Below are positions 45,702-54,239 of a stretch of DNA of 64,000 nucleotides, in pieces. This DNA comes from Burkholderiales bacterium (GTDB lineage Bacteria; Pseudomonadota; Gammaproteobacteria; Burkholderiales; Usitatibacteraceae). Both the position numbers and the translations under genes were made by a program. The stretch covers positions 1-64,000 of the forward strand of contig JAHCAK010000009.1 of assembly GCA_019634955.1 (NCBI GenBank). Direction: 5' to 3'. Under the pieces are notes generated by a model. The model ran no database searches, had not been told where the DNA came from, and saw nothing but the letters and a program-made list of their open reading frames with translations. Numbering within the stretch: the first letter of the stretch is position 1; every line of letters begins with the position of its first letter.

Positions 45702-45959
45702 TCAGGCGGCCTTCAGTCGTTGCAAGAGCGGCAGCAGGGCCGGGTCGGGGCAGGGCTTGCGCCCCATCACGAGATCCAGCAGATCGTTGTCCGGCATCGC
45801 GAGCAGCCTCGCGAGGCTTCCTGCCTCCGATTCGTCCAGCTCTTCCCCGCAACCCGCCCAGAACCGCCCGAGCACGATGTCGAGCTCGAGCAGCCCGCGG
45901 CGGCTTCTCCACCTGAGCCGTTGCGTCTCTCGCGAGCGCACGGCTTCGCATTGCCTCAT
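45702..45959 (-). CDS. sdhE: FAD assembly factor SdhE
   Basis: An 85-residue SdhE/SDHAF2 homologue that promotes covalent flavinylation of SdhA. The conserved RGxxE motif is seen in [20 protein letters not shown] near the N-terminus, followed by the aspartate-rich helix [15 protein letters not shown]. Its ATG overlaps the sdhB stop (ATGA at 45959-45956), showing translational coupling to the enzyme it matures. It is 22 nt before gltA. Confidence 0.93.
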   Translation of the reverse strand: MRQCEAVRSRETQRLRWRSRRGLLELDIVLGRFWAGCGEELDESEAGSLARLLAMPDNDLLDLVMGRKPCPDPALLPLLQRLKAA

Positions 45960-46651
45960 ACGGCCCGGCGCACCATCAGCTCCTTGATCCGGCCGATGGC
46001 GAGCGTCGGGTTGAGCCCCTTCGGGCACACGTCCACGCAGTTCATGATCGTGTGGCAGCGGAAGAGGCGGTAGGGATCCTCGAGGTCGTCGAGGCGCTCG
46101 TTCACCGCCTGGTCGCGGCTGTCCGCGATGAAGCGGTAGGCGTTGAGCAGCCCCGCGGGGCCCACGAACTTGTCCGGGTTCCACCAGAACGACGGGCAGG
46201 AAGTCGAGCAGCAGGCGCACAGGATGCACTCGTAGAGGCCGTCGAGCTCGGCGCGCTCGGCGGGCGACTGCAGGCGCTCCTTCTCCGGCAGGGGCCGCGG
46301 GTCGATCACGTACGGCTTCACCGAGTGGTACTGGTCGAAGAACTGCGTCATGTCCACGATGAGGTCGCGGACGATGGGCAGCCCCGGCAGCGGCTTGATC
46401 ACCACCGGCTCGGCGAGGTCCGCGAGCTTGGTGATGCAGGCGAGCCCGTTCTTCCCGTTGATGTTCATCGCGTCGGACCCGCACACCCCCTCGCGGCAGG
46501 ACCGGCGCAGCGCGAGCGTGTCGTCGGTCGCCTTGATGCGCACCAGGGCGTCGAGCAGCATCCGGTCGGCGGGGCCCATGGCCACGTCGTAGTCCTGGAA
46601 GTACGGCCGGGCGTCCTTGTCGGGGTCGTATCGCTGGATGCGGAATCTCAT
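45956..46651 (-). CDS. sdhB: Succinate dehydrogenase iron-sulfur subunit
   Basis: A 231-residue SdhB linking FAD to quinone. The 2Fe-2S ligands lie in SCREGVCGSDAMNINGKNGL, the 4Fe-4S in LYECILCACCSTSCPSFWW and the 3Fe-4S in CHTIMNCVDVCPKGLNP. The sequence is complete and normal. A 91-nt gap separates it from sdhA upstream; I see no promoter there. Confidence 0.97.
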   Translation of the reverse strand: MRFRIQRYDPDKDARPYFQDYDVAMGPADRMLLDALVRIKATDDTLALRRSCREGVCGSDAMNINGKNGLACITKLADLAEPVVIKPLPGLPIVRDLIVDMTQFFDQYHSVKPYVIDPRPLPEKERLQSPAERAELDGLYECILCACCSTSCPSFWWNPDKFVGPAGLLNAYRFIADSRDQAVNERLDDLEDPYRLFRCHTIMNCVDVCPKGLNPTLAIGRIKELMVRRAV

Positions 46652-46742
46652 GGGACCAAAGGCCTATGTCGGATTGAGTGTCGGGGATCCGGAAGGCGCC
46701 GGTTTGCTCCAGCGCAACTTCTCCCCCTTTTTCCGCCCGCGC

Positions 46743-48509
46743 TCAGTACACGCGGGCCTTGGGTTCGATCGACTCGACGGTCAGGGGTTTCAGGTTGACC
46801 GCCTTGTACTCGAGGCGGTCGCCGTCCCGGTACCACAGGGTGTGCTTGAGCCACTGCGCGTCGTCGCGGGCGTGGAAGTCCTCGCGGTCGTGGGCGCCGC
46901 GTGTCTCCTTGCGCGCCTCGGCCGAGACCATGGTCGCCCGCGCCGCCTCGTACAGGTTGTCGAGCTCGAGGGCCTCGATGCGGGCCGTGTTGAAGACCTT
47001 GGAGCGGTCGCCGACCTGCGTGCGGGCCACGCGCTCGCCGGCGGCGCGGATCTTCTCCACGCCCTGCCGCAGCAGGTCCGGGAAGCGGAAGACGCCGCAG
47101 TGCGCCTGCATGGTTCGCTGGATCTCGTCGCGGACGGCGGCCACGTCCTCGCCGCCCTTCTGCCCGTCGAGCCGCGCCAGGCGCGCGACCGAGGCCTCTC
47201 CCGCGCCCTTCGGCAGGTCCGGGAGCGCCGCGCCGTGGGCACGGATGTGGTCCACCATGCTCATGCCGGCGCTCTTGCCCATCACCAGCAGGTCGGTGAG
47301 CGAGTTGGTGCCCAGCCGGTTGGCGCCGTGGATCGAGGCGCAGCCGCACTCGCCCGCGGCGTAGAAGCCCGGGACGACCGAGGCGGGGTTGCCGCCCGCG
47401 GGCACGACCACCTCGCCGCGGTAGTTGGTGGGGATGCCGCCCATCTGGTAGTGGCAGGTCGGCACCACGGGGATGGGGTCCTTCGCGCAGTCCACGTTGG
47501 CGAACTTGAGGGCGATCTCGCGGATGCCCGGCAGGCGCTTGTCGATCACCTCGGGGCCGAGGTGGTCGAGCTTGAGGAGGATGTGGTCGGCGTTCGGCCC
47601 GGCGCCGCGCCCGTCCTTGATCTCGGTGGCCATCGCGCGCGAGACCACGTCGCGGGAGGCGAGGTCCTTCATCGTGGGCGCGTAGCGCTCCATGAAGCGC
47701 TCGCCGTCCTTGTTGAGCAGGATGCCGCCCTCGCCGCGCACGCCCTCGGTGATGAGGACGCCGGCGCCGGCGACCCCCGTCGGGTGGAACTGCCAGAACT
47801 CCATGTCCTCCAGCGGGATGCCGGCGCGCGCGGCCATGCCCAGGCCGTCGCCGGTGTTGATGAAGGCGTTCGTGGAGGAGGCGAAGATGCGCCCGGAACC
47901 GCCGGTGGCGAAGAGCGTGGCCTTGGCCTGGAAGAGGACCACCTCCCCCGTTTCCATCTCGAGCGCGGTCACGCCGAGCACGGTGCCGTCGGCGGCGCGC
48001 ACGAGGTCGAGCGCCATCCACTCGACGAAGAACTGCGTGCGCGCGAGCACGTTGCGCTGGTAGAGCGTGTGCAGCATCGCGTGCCCGGTGCGGTCGGCCG
48101 CGCAGCACGAGCGCTGCACGGGCTTCTCGCCGAAGTTCGCCGAGTGCCCGCCGAACGGCCGCTGGTACACGGTGCCGTCGTCGTTGCGGTCGAACGGCAT
48201 GCCGAAGTGCTCGAGCTCGATCACGACCTCCGGCGCCATGCGGCACATGAACTCGATGGCGTCCTGGTCGCCCAGCCAGTCCGACCCCTTGATGGTGTCG
48301 TACATGTGCCAGTGCCAGCTGTCCTCGCCCATGTTGCCGAGCGCCGCGCCCACGCCGCCCTGGGCGGCCACGGTGTGCGAGCGCGTCGGGAAGACCTTGG
48401 AGAGCACGGCGACCTTGAGGCCGGCGTTGGAGAGCTCGAGCGCCGCGCGCAGTCCCGAGCCGCCCGCCCCCACGATCACCGCGTCGAACCTGCGTACCGG
48501 AAGTGGCAT
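46743..48509 (-). CDS. sdhA: Succinate dehydrogenase flavoprotein subunit
   Basis: A 588-residue SdhA, oxidising succinate to fumarate. It shows the FAD Rossmann motif VIVGAGGSGLRAALELSNAG, the histidine for covalent FAD in FPTRSHTVAAQGGVGAAL, the active-site segments WQFHPTGVAGAGVLITEGVR and PVVPTCHYQMGGIPTNYRGE, and the C-terminal FAD loop GANRLGTNSLTDLLVMGKSA. It starts 1 nt after the sdhD stop. Confidence 0.98.
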   Translation of the reverse strand: MPLPVRRFDAVIVGAGGSGLRAALELSNAGLKVAVLSKVFPTRSHTVAAQGGVGAALGNMGEDSWHWHMYDTIKGSDWLGDQDAIEFMCRMAPEVVIELEHFGMPFDRNDDGTVYQRPFGGHSANFGEKPVQRSCCAADRTGHAMLHTLYQRNVLARTQFFVEWMALDLVRAADGTVLGVTALEMETGEVVLFQAKATLFATGGSGRIFASSTNAFINTGDGLGMAARAGIPLEDMEFWQFHPTGVAGAGVLITEGVRGEGGILLNKDGERFMERYAPTMKDLASRDVVSRAMATEIKDGRGAGPNADHILLKLDHLGPEVIDKRLPGIREIALKFANVDCAKDPIPVVPTCHYQMGGIPTNYRGEVVVPAGGNPASVVPGFYAAGECGCASIHGANRLGTNSLTDLLVMGKSAGMSMVDHIRAHGAALPDLPKGAGEASVARLARLDGQKGGEDVAAVRDEIQRTMQAHCGVFRFPDLLRQGVEKIRAAGERVARTQVGDRSKVFNTARIEALELDNLYEAARATMVSAEARKETRGAHDREDFHARDDAQWLKHTLWYRDGDRLEYKAVNLKPLTVESIEPKARVY

Positions 48510-48510
48510 G

Positions 48511-48861
48511 TCAGCGGCCCCAGAGGATGGATGCGGACCAGACGAGGTAGGCGACGAGCGTCGCGCCCACCGCGGCCTCGAGCGCCAGGCGCAGCCCCGC
48601 GGGCTTCACGTAGTCCATGATGATGTCGCGCACGCCGACCCACGCGTGGTAGAGGAGCGCGACGAGGAAGAGCATGGTGGCCGGGCGCACGAAGGCGCCG
48701 GAGAAGAGGGCCTTCCAGTCCGCCCAGGTCGCGGGCGGGCACCACAGGAGCAGCACGGCCATGAAGACCGTGTAGGCCGCCATCGCGACGGCGGTGAGGC
48801 GCTGCAGCAGCCAGTCCGACAGGCCGAAGTGCGCGCCGACGGGGTTCTTGACGGCGCTCAC
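48511..48861 (-). CDS. sdhD: Succinate dehydrogenase membrane anchor SdhD
   Basis: A 116-residue membrane anchor with three transmembrane helices. Family features are NPVGAHFGLSDWLLQRLTAV at the N-terminus and the haem/quinone helix HAWVGVRDIIMDYVKP. I chose the GTG at 48861 over one four codons upstream: it has GGAGG exactly 5 nt upstream, overlaps the sdhC stop (GTGA) and gives the family start (SAVKNPVGAH). Confidence 0.93.
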   Translation of the reverse strand: MSAVKNPVGAHFGLSDWLLQRLTAVAMAAYTVFMAVLLLWCPPATWADWKALFSGAFVRPATMLFLVALLYHAWVGVRDIIMDYVKPAGLRLALEAAVGATLVAYLVWSASILWGR

Positions 48862-49244
48862 CAGATCCTCCACGCGACGAGGAGGGTGGCGGCGGCGCCG
48901 AGGGCGAACACGAGCTTCGCGGAGGCGCGCGCCGGGGCCTTCGCCACGCCCAGGTGCACGTCGAGCAGGAGGTAGCGGATGCCGGCGAAGAAATGGTGCA
49001 GGTAGAGCCAGGCGAAGGCGAGCACGATCACCTTGACCGCCGGGTCGGCGAAGAATTCCCTCCAGCGCAGCCAGCCGGCCTCCGAGCCGAGCGTGGACTG
49101 CAGCAGGTAGAGCGCGATCGGGATGACCGGCAGGAAGAGGACGGCGCCGGAGATGCGGTGGAAGATCGAGACCAGCCCCGGGACGGGCAGGTGCGCGAGG
49201 TTGAGGTCGTAATACTTCGGTCTCTGCTTGGGCGCAGTTGTCAT
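48858..49244 (-). CDS. sdhC: Succinate dehydrogenase cytochrome b556 subunit SdhC
   Basis: A 128-residue SdhC with three transmembrane helices. The signature RPKYYDLNLAHLPVPGLVSI / HRISGAVLFLPV and the haem histidine region LYLHHFFAGIRYLLLDVHLG are present. The ATG at 49244 begins MTTAPKQRPKYYDL. It is the first gene of sdhCDAB-sdhE-gltA-sucAB; a predicted -10 is 86 nt upstream and gntR lies beyond. Confidence 0.95.
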   Translation of the reverse strand: MTTAPKQRPKYYDLNLAHLPVPGLVSIFHRISGAVLFLPVIPIALYLLQSTLGSEAGWLRWREFFADPAVKVIVLAFAWLYLHHFFAGIRYLLLDVHLGVAKAPARASAKLVFALGAAATLLVAWRIW

Positions 49245-49329
49245 TTTCCGGTCCTGGGTGGCATGGCGGCTGCCAGGCGGCGGCGGGAGGGGAGCGGTGG
49301 CACGATCCCGCTTCGCTGCGAGCCGGGCG

Positions 49330-49335
49330 ATTCTA
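49330..49335 (-). promoter_or_regulatory. Predicted -10 box of the sdh operon
   Basis: In the 173-bp gap between gntR and sdhC, TAGAAT lies on the minus strand at 49335-49330, with a start point near 49323. The -35 region is poor. Whether sdh is also read through from gntR cannot be told. Confidence 0.4.
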
Positions 49336-49417
49336 CCGTGGATTTGTTGCGACCGCACATGCGCATACCCCTGCAACCCTGCGCTCCGTGGGGGGATCGC
49401 GACGCGCGCGACGCGCG

Positions 49418-50152
49418 TCAGGCGAGCTCGTTGAAGTAGGAGAACCCGTCGGTGACGCACAGCCCGCGGCGCCACTCCACCGGCATGTCGCCGTAGGTGA
49501 AGGCGATGCGGTCGACGCAGAGCAGCGGCGTGCCGGGCACCACGCGCAGGTGCGCCGCCGCGCCGGCGTCGGCCGCCACGGCGCGTATGCGCTCCTCGGC
49601 GCGGATCATGCGCAGCCCGTAGACGGCCTCGTAGAAGCTGTACATCGACCCCTTGTACTCCTCGAGCTTCGGCACCGTGAGGCCGGGGAAGCGGCTCGCG
49701 GCGAGCACCATCTCGTCGAGGATGAGCGGGCGGCCGCGGAACTCGAGCACGCGCAGGATCACGTGCACCGGGGACGCCGCCTTGATCGCGAGCGCGCGCG
49801 CGATCTCGGCGCTCGCGCGGCCCTTCCTCACGTCGACCAGCACGCTGTGCGGGTGCAGCTTCTCGCCGCTGTCGGGCATGACGCGCAGGAACCGGTACTG
49901 GTAGGAAGGCTCGCTATGCGAGGCGACGTAGGTGCCCTTGCCCTGGCGGCGGACGAGGATGTGCTCGCTCGCCAGCTCGTCGATCGCCTTCCTCACCGTG
50001 CCCTGGCTCACGCGGAAGCGCGCCGCGAGCTCCACCTCCGAGGGAATCGCCTCGCCCGGCTTCCACTCCCCGGCCACGAGGCTCTGGGTGATGAGGATCT
50101 TGATCTGCTCGTAGAGCGGCCGGAAGGACGGCGGCGGCAGGGTCTCGGTCAT
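49418..50152 (-). CDS. GntR-family (HutC type) transcriptional regulator
   Basis: A 244-residue regulator with an N-terminal winged helix-turn-helix (EWKPGEAIPSEVELAARFRV / SQGTVRKAIDELASEHILVR, residues about 25-75) and a C-terminal UTRA ligand-binding domain (RFLRVMPDSGEKLHPHSVLV to the end). It lies upstream of sdhC on the same strand and is divergent from the HpcH-MaoC-HpcH-prpBCD genes. A 12-bp palindrome lies 35 nt from its start. It probably represses the divergent propionate/methylcitrate genes, and perhaps sdh and itself, in response to a small organic-acid effector. Confidence 0.92.
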   Translation of the reverse strand: MTETLPPPSFRPLYEQIKILITQSLVAGEWKPGEAIPSEVELAARFRVSQGTVRKAIDELASEHILVRRQGKGTYVASHSEPSYQYRFLRVMPDSGEKLHPHSVLVDVRKGRASAEIARALAIKAASPVHVILRVLEFRGRPLILDEMVLAASRFPGLTVPKLEEYKGSMYSFYEAVYGLRMIRAEERIRAVAADAGAAAHLRVVPGTPLLCVDRIAFTYGDMPVEWRRGLCVTDGFSYFNELA

Positions 50153-50186
50153 GGCGCGAGGATACCACGGCGGGGTCGATCCTTTG

Positions 50187-50198
50187 TCTTATATAAGA
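50187..50198. promoter_or_regulatory. 12-bp palindromic operator TCTTATATAAGA
   Basis: A perfect AT-rich palindrome in GC-rich DNA, within the 174-bp gtnR/HpcH divergent region. It lies 12 nt upstream of the predicted -35 box of the plus-strand operon and 35 nt from the gntR start. GntR/HutC proteins bind short palindromes of this kind, so it is the likely site for the adjacent regulator. Confidence 0.65.
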
Positions 50199-50209
50199 TA
50201 CAAGTCCTG

Positions 50210-50239
50210 TTGACACCCCGGCGCGGCGCGGCGTAGCAT
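50210..50239 (+). promoter_or_regulatory. Predicted sigma-70 promoter of the HpcH-MaoC-HpcH-prp operon
   Basis: TTGACA (50210-50215) and TAGCAT (50234-50239) are separated by 18 nt. The start point would be near 50246, leaving about 80 nt of leader before the ATG at 50327. The spacer is a GCG-rich run. Confidence 0.6.
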
Positions 50240-50326
50240 GCTGCGCAGCAGCAAGCGCTTTCCGGGCATCCCGGGCCCCTCCGGCCGGCCAGCGCGTTTC
50301 TCTTGCCAAATCAGAGGCTTGCCGCC

Positions 50327-51205
50327 ATGACCCCCTACTTCCGCCCGCGCCGGTCGATGCTCTACGTGCCCGGGTGCAGCACGCGCTACCTCAACAAGGC
50401 GCGCACCCTCAAGGTGGACTCCGTCATCCTCGACCTGGGCGACCCGATCCTCGTCGAGGCGAAGGGGGAGTCGCGCCGCAACGTGGTCGAGGCGGTGCTC
50501 GCCGGGGGCTACGGGCGGCGCGAGGTGGTGGTGCGCGTGAACGACCTCGACTCGCCGTGGGGCGAGGACGACGTGAAGGCCGTGGCCACCATCGGCGCCG
50601 ACGCGATCCTCTTCCCGAACATCGAGTCGAAGGGCGACGTCGGGCAGGCGCTGTCGCGCCTGGACGCCGCCGGCGGCAGCCACCTGCCGGTCATGGTGAT
50701 GGTCGAGAGCCCGCTCGCGGTGCTGCGCGCCGAGGAGATCGCCTCGGCCTCCGACCGCATCGCCTGCATCGTCATGGCGACCTCCGACCTCATCACGCAG
50801 CTGCACGCGCGGCGCACGCCCGACCGCGTCGCCCTGCACTACTCGCTCTCGCGCGTGGTGCTGGCCGCGCGCGCTTTCGACCGCTCCGTGGTCGACGGCA
50901 TCTCCACCGACCTGAAGGACATGCAGTCCTTCGAGTACGCCTGCCGCCTCGCGCGCGACCTGGGCTTCGACGGCAAGAGCCTCGTGCACCCCTTCCAGCT
51001 GCCCTACTGCAACGACGCCTTCACGCCCAAGCCCCACGACCTCGCCGCGGCCACCGAGCTGATCGAGGCCCTCGAGCACGCCCACCGCGAGGGGCGCGGC
51101 GTGGTGGTCGTGAACGGGCGCCTCATCGAGGGCCACCACCTCAAGGCCGCGCGGCGCCTGCTCGCGCTCGACGACATGATCAAGAGCCTCGAGGCCGGCC
51201 AGTGA
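50327..51205 (+). CDS. HpcH/HpaI aldolase, CitE-like CoA-ester lyase (first)
   Basis: A 292-residue TIM-barrel protein of the CitE/malyl-CoA lyase group. Family marks: RPRRSMLYVPGCSTRYLNKA, catalytic arginine region EVVVRVNDLDSPW, the Mg-ligand glutamate in MVMVESPLAVL and aspartate in VMATSDLITQL, and the C-terminal IHP-like SLVHPFQLPYCN. The loop that normally reads LDLEDAV is LDLGDPI here, losing the glutamate. Likely reaction: cleavage or formation of a 3-hydroxyacyl-CoA thioester (malyl-, methylmalyl- or citramalyl-CoA). The ATG at 50327 has AGAGG upstream. The stop overlaps the MaoC GTG (GTGA). Confidence 0.87.
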   Translation: MTPYFRPRRSMLYVPGCSTRYLNKARTLKVDSVILDLGDPILVEAKGESRRNVVEAVLAGGYGRREVVVRVNDLDSPWGEDDVKAVATIGADAILFPNIESKGDVGQALSRLDAAGGSHLPVMVMVESPLAVLRAEEIASASDRIACIVMATSDLITQLHARRTPDRVALHYSLSRVVLAARAFDRSVVDGISTDLKDMQSFEYACRLARDLGFDGKSLVHPFQLPYCNDAFTPKPHDLAAATELIEALEHAHREGRGVVVVNGRLIEGHHLKAARRLLALDDMIKSLEAGQ

Positions 51206-52281
51206 CGCAACCCCTCCCCGTCCCGCCCGGCGCGCGCCCGCGCGAGGGGTGGTTCTTCGAGGACTACGCCGTCGGCCAGCGCTTCGGCCACGCCACGCCG
51301 CGCACGGTGACCGCGGGCGACGCCGCGCTGTACGTGGCGCTCACCGGCGCGCGCCAGCCCGTGCACTGCGCGGAGCCCGTCGCGCGCGCGCTGGGCCACC
51401 CGGCCTGCCCGGTGGACGACCTGCTCGCCTTCCACGTGGCCTTCGGCAAGACCGTCCCCGACATCTCCTACAACGCGGTCGCGAACCTCGGCTACGCCGA
51501 CCTGCGCTTCCTCGAGCCCGTCTACCCGGGCGACACGCTCGCGGCGCAGTCGCAGGTGATCGGGCTGAAGCAGAACTCCGGCGGCACGAGCGGCGTGGTG
51601 TGGGTGGCCTCGCGAGCGCTCAACCAGCACGGCCGCGAGGTGATCTCCTGGGTCCGCTGGGTCATGGTCGCCAAGCGCGATGCCGCGGCGCCTGCGCCGG
51701 CGACCGTCGTTCCGGAACTGCCGAAGGCGGTCGAGCCCGGCAGGCTCCCGGTTCCCCCGTTCCTGAAGCCTCGGGCGCTGCAACCCGCCGCGACCGGCGG
51801 CGCGCGCCTGTGGGAGGACTACGCGCCCGGCGAGACGATCGACCACCCCGGCGCCATCACCGTCGAGGAGGCCGATCACATGCTCGCCACGCGCCTCTAC
51901 CAGAACACGGCGCGCGTGCACTTCGACGCCTACTCCGCGGCTACCGGGCCCTTCGGCAAGCGGCTCGTCTATGGCGGCCACGTGATATCGCTCGCGCGCG
52001 CCCTCTCCCACGACGGCCTGGAGAACGCCTTCGCCATCGCCGCGATCCACGGCGGAACCCACGCCAACCCCACCTTCGCGGGCGACACGATCGTCGCGCG
52101 CTCCATCGTGACGGCGTGCGACCCGGTGCCCGGGCGCGACGACGTGGGCGCGCTGCGCGTGCGCCTGCTGGCCGCCAAGAACGCGCGCCTGGCCACGGTC
52201 GCCACCCCGGCGCCGGGCGCGAAGGACCCCGCGGTCGTCCTCGACCTCGACCTGAGCTACCTCGTCCCGCGCCGCGGCTAG
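51202..52281 (+). CDS. Two-domain MaoC-family hydratase (mesaconyl-CoA hydratase-like)
   Basis: A 359-residue protein with two hot-dog/MaoC domains, about 15-165 (FFEDYAVGQRFGHATPRTVT) and 195-355 (WEDYAPGETIDHPGAITVEE). The C-terminal half keeps the R-hydratase pattern YQNTARVHFDAYSAA with YGGHVISLARAL. Length and double-domain form match beta-methylmalyl-CoA dehydratase (mesaconyl-CoA hydratase). The GTG start overlaps the previous stop. Flanked by two CitE-like lyases, it probably hydrates an unsaturated C4-C5 CoA ester produced or consumed by them. Confidence 0.85.
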   Translation: MTQPLPVPPGARPREGWFFEDYAVGQRFGHATPRTVTAGDAALYVALTGARQPVHCAEPVARALGHPACPVDDLLAFHVAFGKTVPDISYNAVANLGYADLRFLEPVYPGDTLAAQSQVIGLKQNSGGTSGVVWVASRALNQHGREVISWVRWVMVAKRDAAAPAPATVVPELPKAVEPGRLPVPPFLKPRALQPAATGGARLWEDYAPGETIDHPGAITVEEADHMLATRLYQNTARVHFDAYSAATGPFGKRLVYGGHVISLARALSHDGLENAFAIAAIHGGTHANPTFAGDTIVARSIVTACDPVPGRDDVGALRVRLLAAKNARLATVATPAPGAKDPAVVLDLDLSYLVPRRG

Positions 52282-52285
52282 CGCC

Positions 52286-52291
52286 TAGAAT
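52286..52291 (+). promoter_or_regulatory. Possible internal -10 box before the second HpcH gene
   Basis: TAGAAT lies in the 38-bp gap between the MaoC stop and the second HpcH ATG. No -35 was recognised. It may be an internal promoter for HpcH2-prpBC. Confidence 0.25.
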
Positions 52292-52319
52292 ACGGATTCC
52301 CCACCCGGACCCTTCCCCC

Positions 52320-53312
52320 ATGCCCGCTCCCCGCCATCCCAAGGAAGCCCTCTTCGCCGGCGAAACGCCGTTCCCCGTGATCCCGGCCTGCGAGCACTTC
52401 GCCGGGTCGGAGAAGCTCATCGCCAAGGCGCTCGACCTGCAGGAGCGCCTCGGCGCCGTCTTCGACATCACCTGCGATTGCGAGGACGGCGCGGAGGCCG
52501 GCCGCGAGAAGGCCCACGCGGAGATGATCGTCGGGCTGATGCACTCGAGCGCCAACCGCTTCGCCATGGCGGGCGCGCGCATCCACGACTACACGCACCC
52601 GCACTGGAAGAAGGACGTCGACATCCTCGTGGGCGGCGCGGGGGCAGTCATCGCCTACGTGACGATCCCCAAGTGCACCTCGGTCGCGCAGGCCGCCGAG
52701 ATGATCGCCTACGTCCAGGCGGTGGCGAAGAAGAAGAAGGTGAAGCGCGAGATCCCCGTGCACGTGCTCATCGAGACGCACGGCGCGCTGCACGACGCCT
52801 GGGAGATCGCGCGGCTGCCCGCGGTGCAGGTGCTCGACTTCGGGCTCATGGACTTCGTGAGCGGCCACCACGGCGCCATCCACGCCTCCAACATGCGCTC
52901 GCCCGGCCAGTTCGAGCACCCGCTGGTCGCGCGCGCCAAGGCCCATGTGGTGGCGTGCGCGCTGGCCCATGGCGTGGTGCCGGCCCACAACGTCTCGCTC
53001 GACCTCAAGAACGCCTACAACGTCTTCCGCGACGCCTGGCGCGCGCGCACCGACTTCGGCTTCCTGCGCATGTGGAGCATCCACCCCTCGCAGGTGCAGC
53101 CCATCGTCGACGCGATGAAGCCGGACCTGAACGAGGTCGCCACCGCCGCCGCCATCCTGCTCGAGGCGCGCGACGCGAACTGGGGCCCCATCCAGTTCGA
53201 TGGCGAGCTGCACGACCGCGCCACCTACCGCTACTTCTGGGAGCTGCTGCAGAAGGCGCGCATCACCGGCGTGAAGATGCCCGAGGAGGCCGCCAAGGCC
53301 TTCTTCGACTGA
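52320..53312 (+). CDS. HpcH/HpaI aldolase, CitE-like CoA-ester lyase (second)
   Basis: A 330-residue CitE-superfamily protein, longer than the first and only distantly similar to it. It keeps the acidic loop [20 protein letters not shown], the Mg-ligand glutamate in [17 protein letters not shown], the aspartate in [16 protein letters not shown] and the C-terminal [19 protein letters not shown]. Predicted role: Mg-dependent C-C lyase/ligase or thioesterase on a 3-hydroxyacyl-CoA. It is 23 nt before prpB, so it is linked to propionyl-CoA metabolism. The precise substrate is open. Confidence 0.87.
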   Translation: MPAPRHPKEALFAGETPFPVIPACEHFAGSEKLIAKALDLQERLGAVFDITCDCEDGAEAGREKAHAEMIVGLMHSSANRFAMAGARIHDYTHPHWKKDVDILVGGAGAVIAYVTIPKCTSVAQAAEMIAYVQAVAKKKKVKREIPVHVLIETHGALHDAWEIARLPAVQVLDFGLMDFVSGHHGAIHASNMRSPGQFEHPLVARAKAHVVACALAHGVVPAHNVSLDLKNAYNVFRDAWRARTDFGFLRMWSIHPSQVQPIVDAMKPDLNEVATAAAILLEARDANWGPIQFDGELHDRATYRYFWELLQKARITGVKMPEEAAKAFFD

Positions 53313-53335
53313 CCCGACGCGAAAGGCACCCCGAC

Positions 53336-54220
53336 ATGGCCATGCCCTCCCCCGGCGCCCGATTCCGCGCCGCGCTCAAGGAAGAGAAGCCCCTGCAGGT
53401 CCCCGGCGCCATCTGCGCCTACCACGCCACGCTCGCCAAGGCCTCGGGCTTCAAGGCGATCTACCTCTCGGGCGGCGGCGTGGCCGCGGGCTCCCTGGGC
53501 CTGCCGGACCTCGGCATCTCCAACCTCGACGACGTGCTGACCGACGTGCGCCGCATCACCGACGTCTGCGACCTGCCGCTGCTGGTCGACGTGGACACGG
53601 GCTTCGGCTCGAGCGCCTTCAACGTCGCCCGCACGACGAAGAGCCTCATCAAGGCGGGCGGCGCGGCCATGCACATCGAGGACCAGGTGGGCGCCAAGCG
53701 CTGCGGGCACCGCCCCAACAAGGAGCTGGTGTCGAAGCAGGAGATGGTCGACCGCGTGAAGAGCGCCGCGGACGCGCGCACGGACGCGGACTTCTTCATC
53801 TTCGCGCGCACCGACTCGCTCGCCGTGGAGGGGCTCGAGGCCGCCATCGACCGCGCCTGCGCCTGCGTCGAGGCGGGCGCCGACGGCATCTTCCCGGAGG
53901 CCATCACGGACCTCGCGATGTACCGGAAGTTCGCCGACGCGGTGAAGGTGCCGGTGCTCGCCAACATCACGGAGTTCGGCAAGACGCCGCTCTTCAGCAC
54001 CGCGGAGCTCGGCGGCGCCGGCTGCGCCGTGGCCCTCTACCCGCTTTCCGCCTTCCGCGCCATGAACAAGGCGGCGCTGGGCGTGTACCAGGCGCTGCGC
54101 CGCGACGGCCACCAGAAGGCGGTGGTCGACGCGATGCAGACCCGCGAGGAGCTCTACCACTACCTGGGCTACCACGAGTTCGAGAAGAAGCTCGACGCCC
54201 TTTTCGCCAAGGCCAAGTAG
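53336..54220 (+). CDS. prpB: 2-methylisocitrate lyase
   Basis: PrpB splits 2-methylisocitrate into succinate and pyruvate, the last step of the methylcitrate cycle. The 294-residue isocitrate-lyase-superfamily protein has the substrate loop [20 protein letters not shown] with the catalytic cysteine, Mg site [20 protein letters not shown] and [20 protein letters not shown]. Size and KRCGH separate it from the larger isocitrate lyase. It is 19 nt before prpC. Confidence 0.97.
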   Translation: MAMPSPGARFRAALKEEKPLQVPGAICAYHATLAKASGFKAIYLSGGGVAAGSLGLPDLGISNLDDVLTDVRRITDVCDLPLLVDVDTGFGSSAFNVARTTKSLIKAGGAAMHIEDQVGAKRCGHRPNKELVSKQEMVDRVKSAADARTDADFFIFARTDSLAVEGLEAAIDRACACVEAGADGIFPEAITDLAMYRKFADAVKVPVLANITEFGKTPLFSTAELGGAGCAVALYPLSAFRAMNKAALGVYQALRRDGHQKAVVDAMQTREELYHYLGYHEFEKKLDALFAKAK

Positions 54221-54239
54221 GAGACACGAAGGAACCGCC

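Noticed and set aside
46652-46742. Separate sdhB promoter or small gene in the 91-bp sdhA-sdhB gap
   Set aside because: No recognisable boxes, Shine-Dalgarno site or ORF; most likely just an operon spacer.
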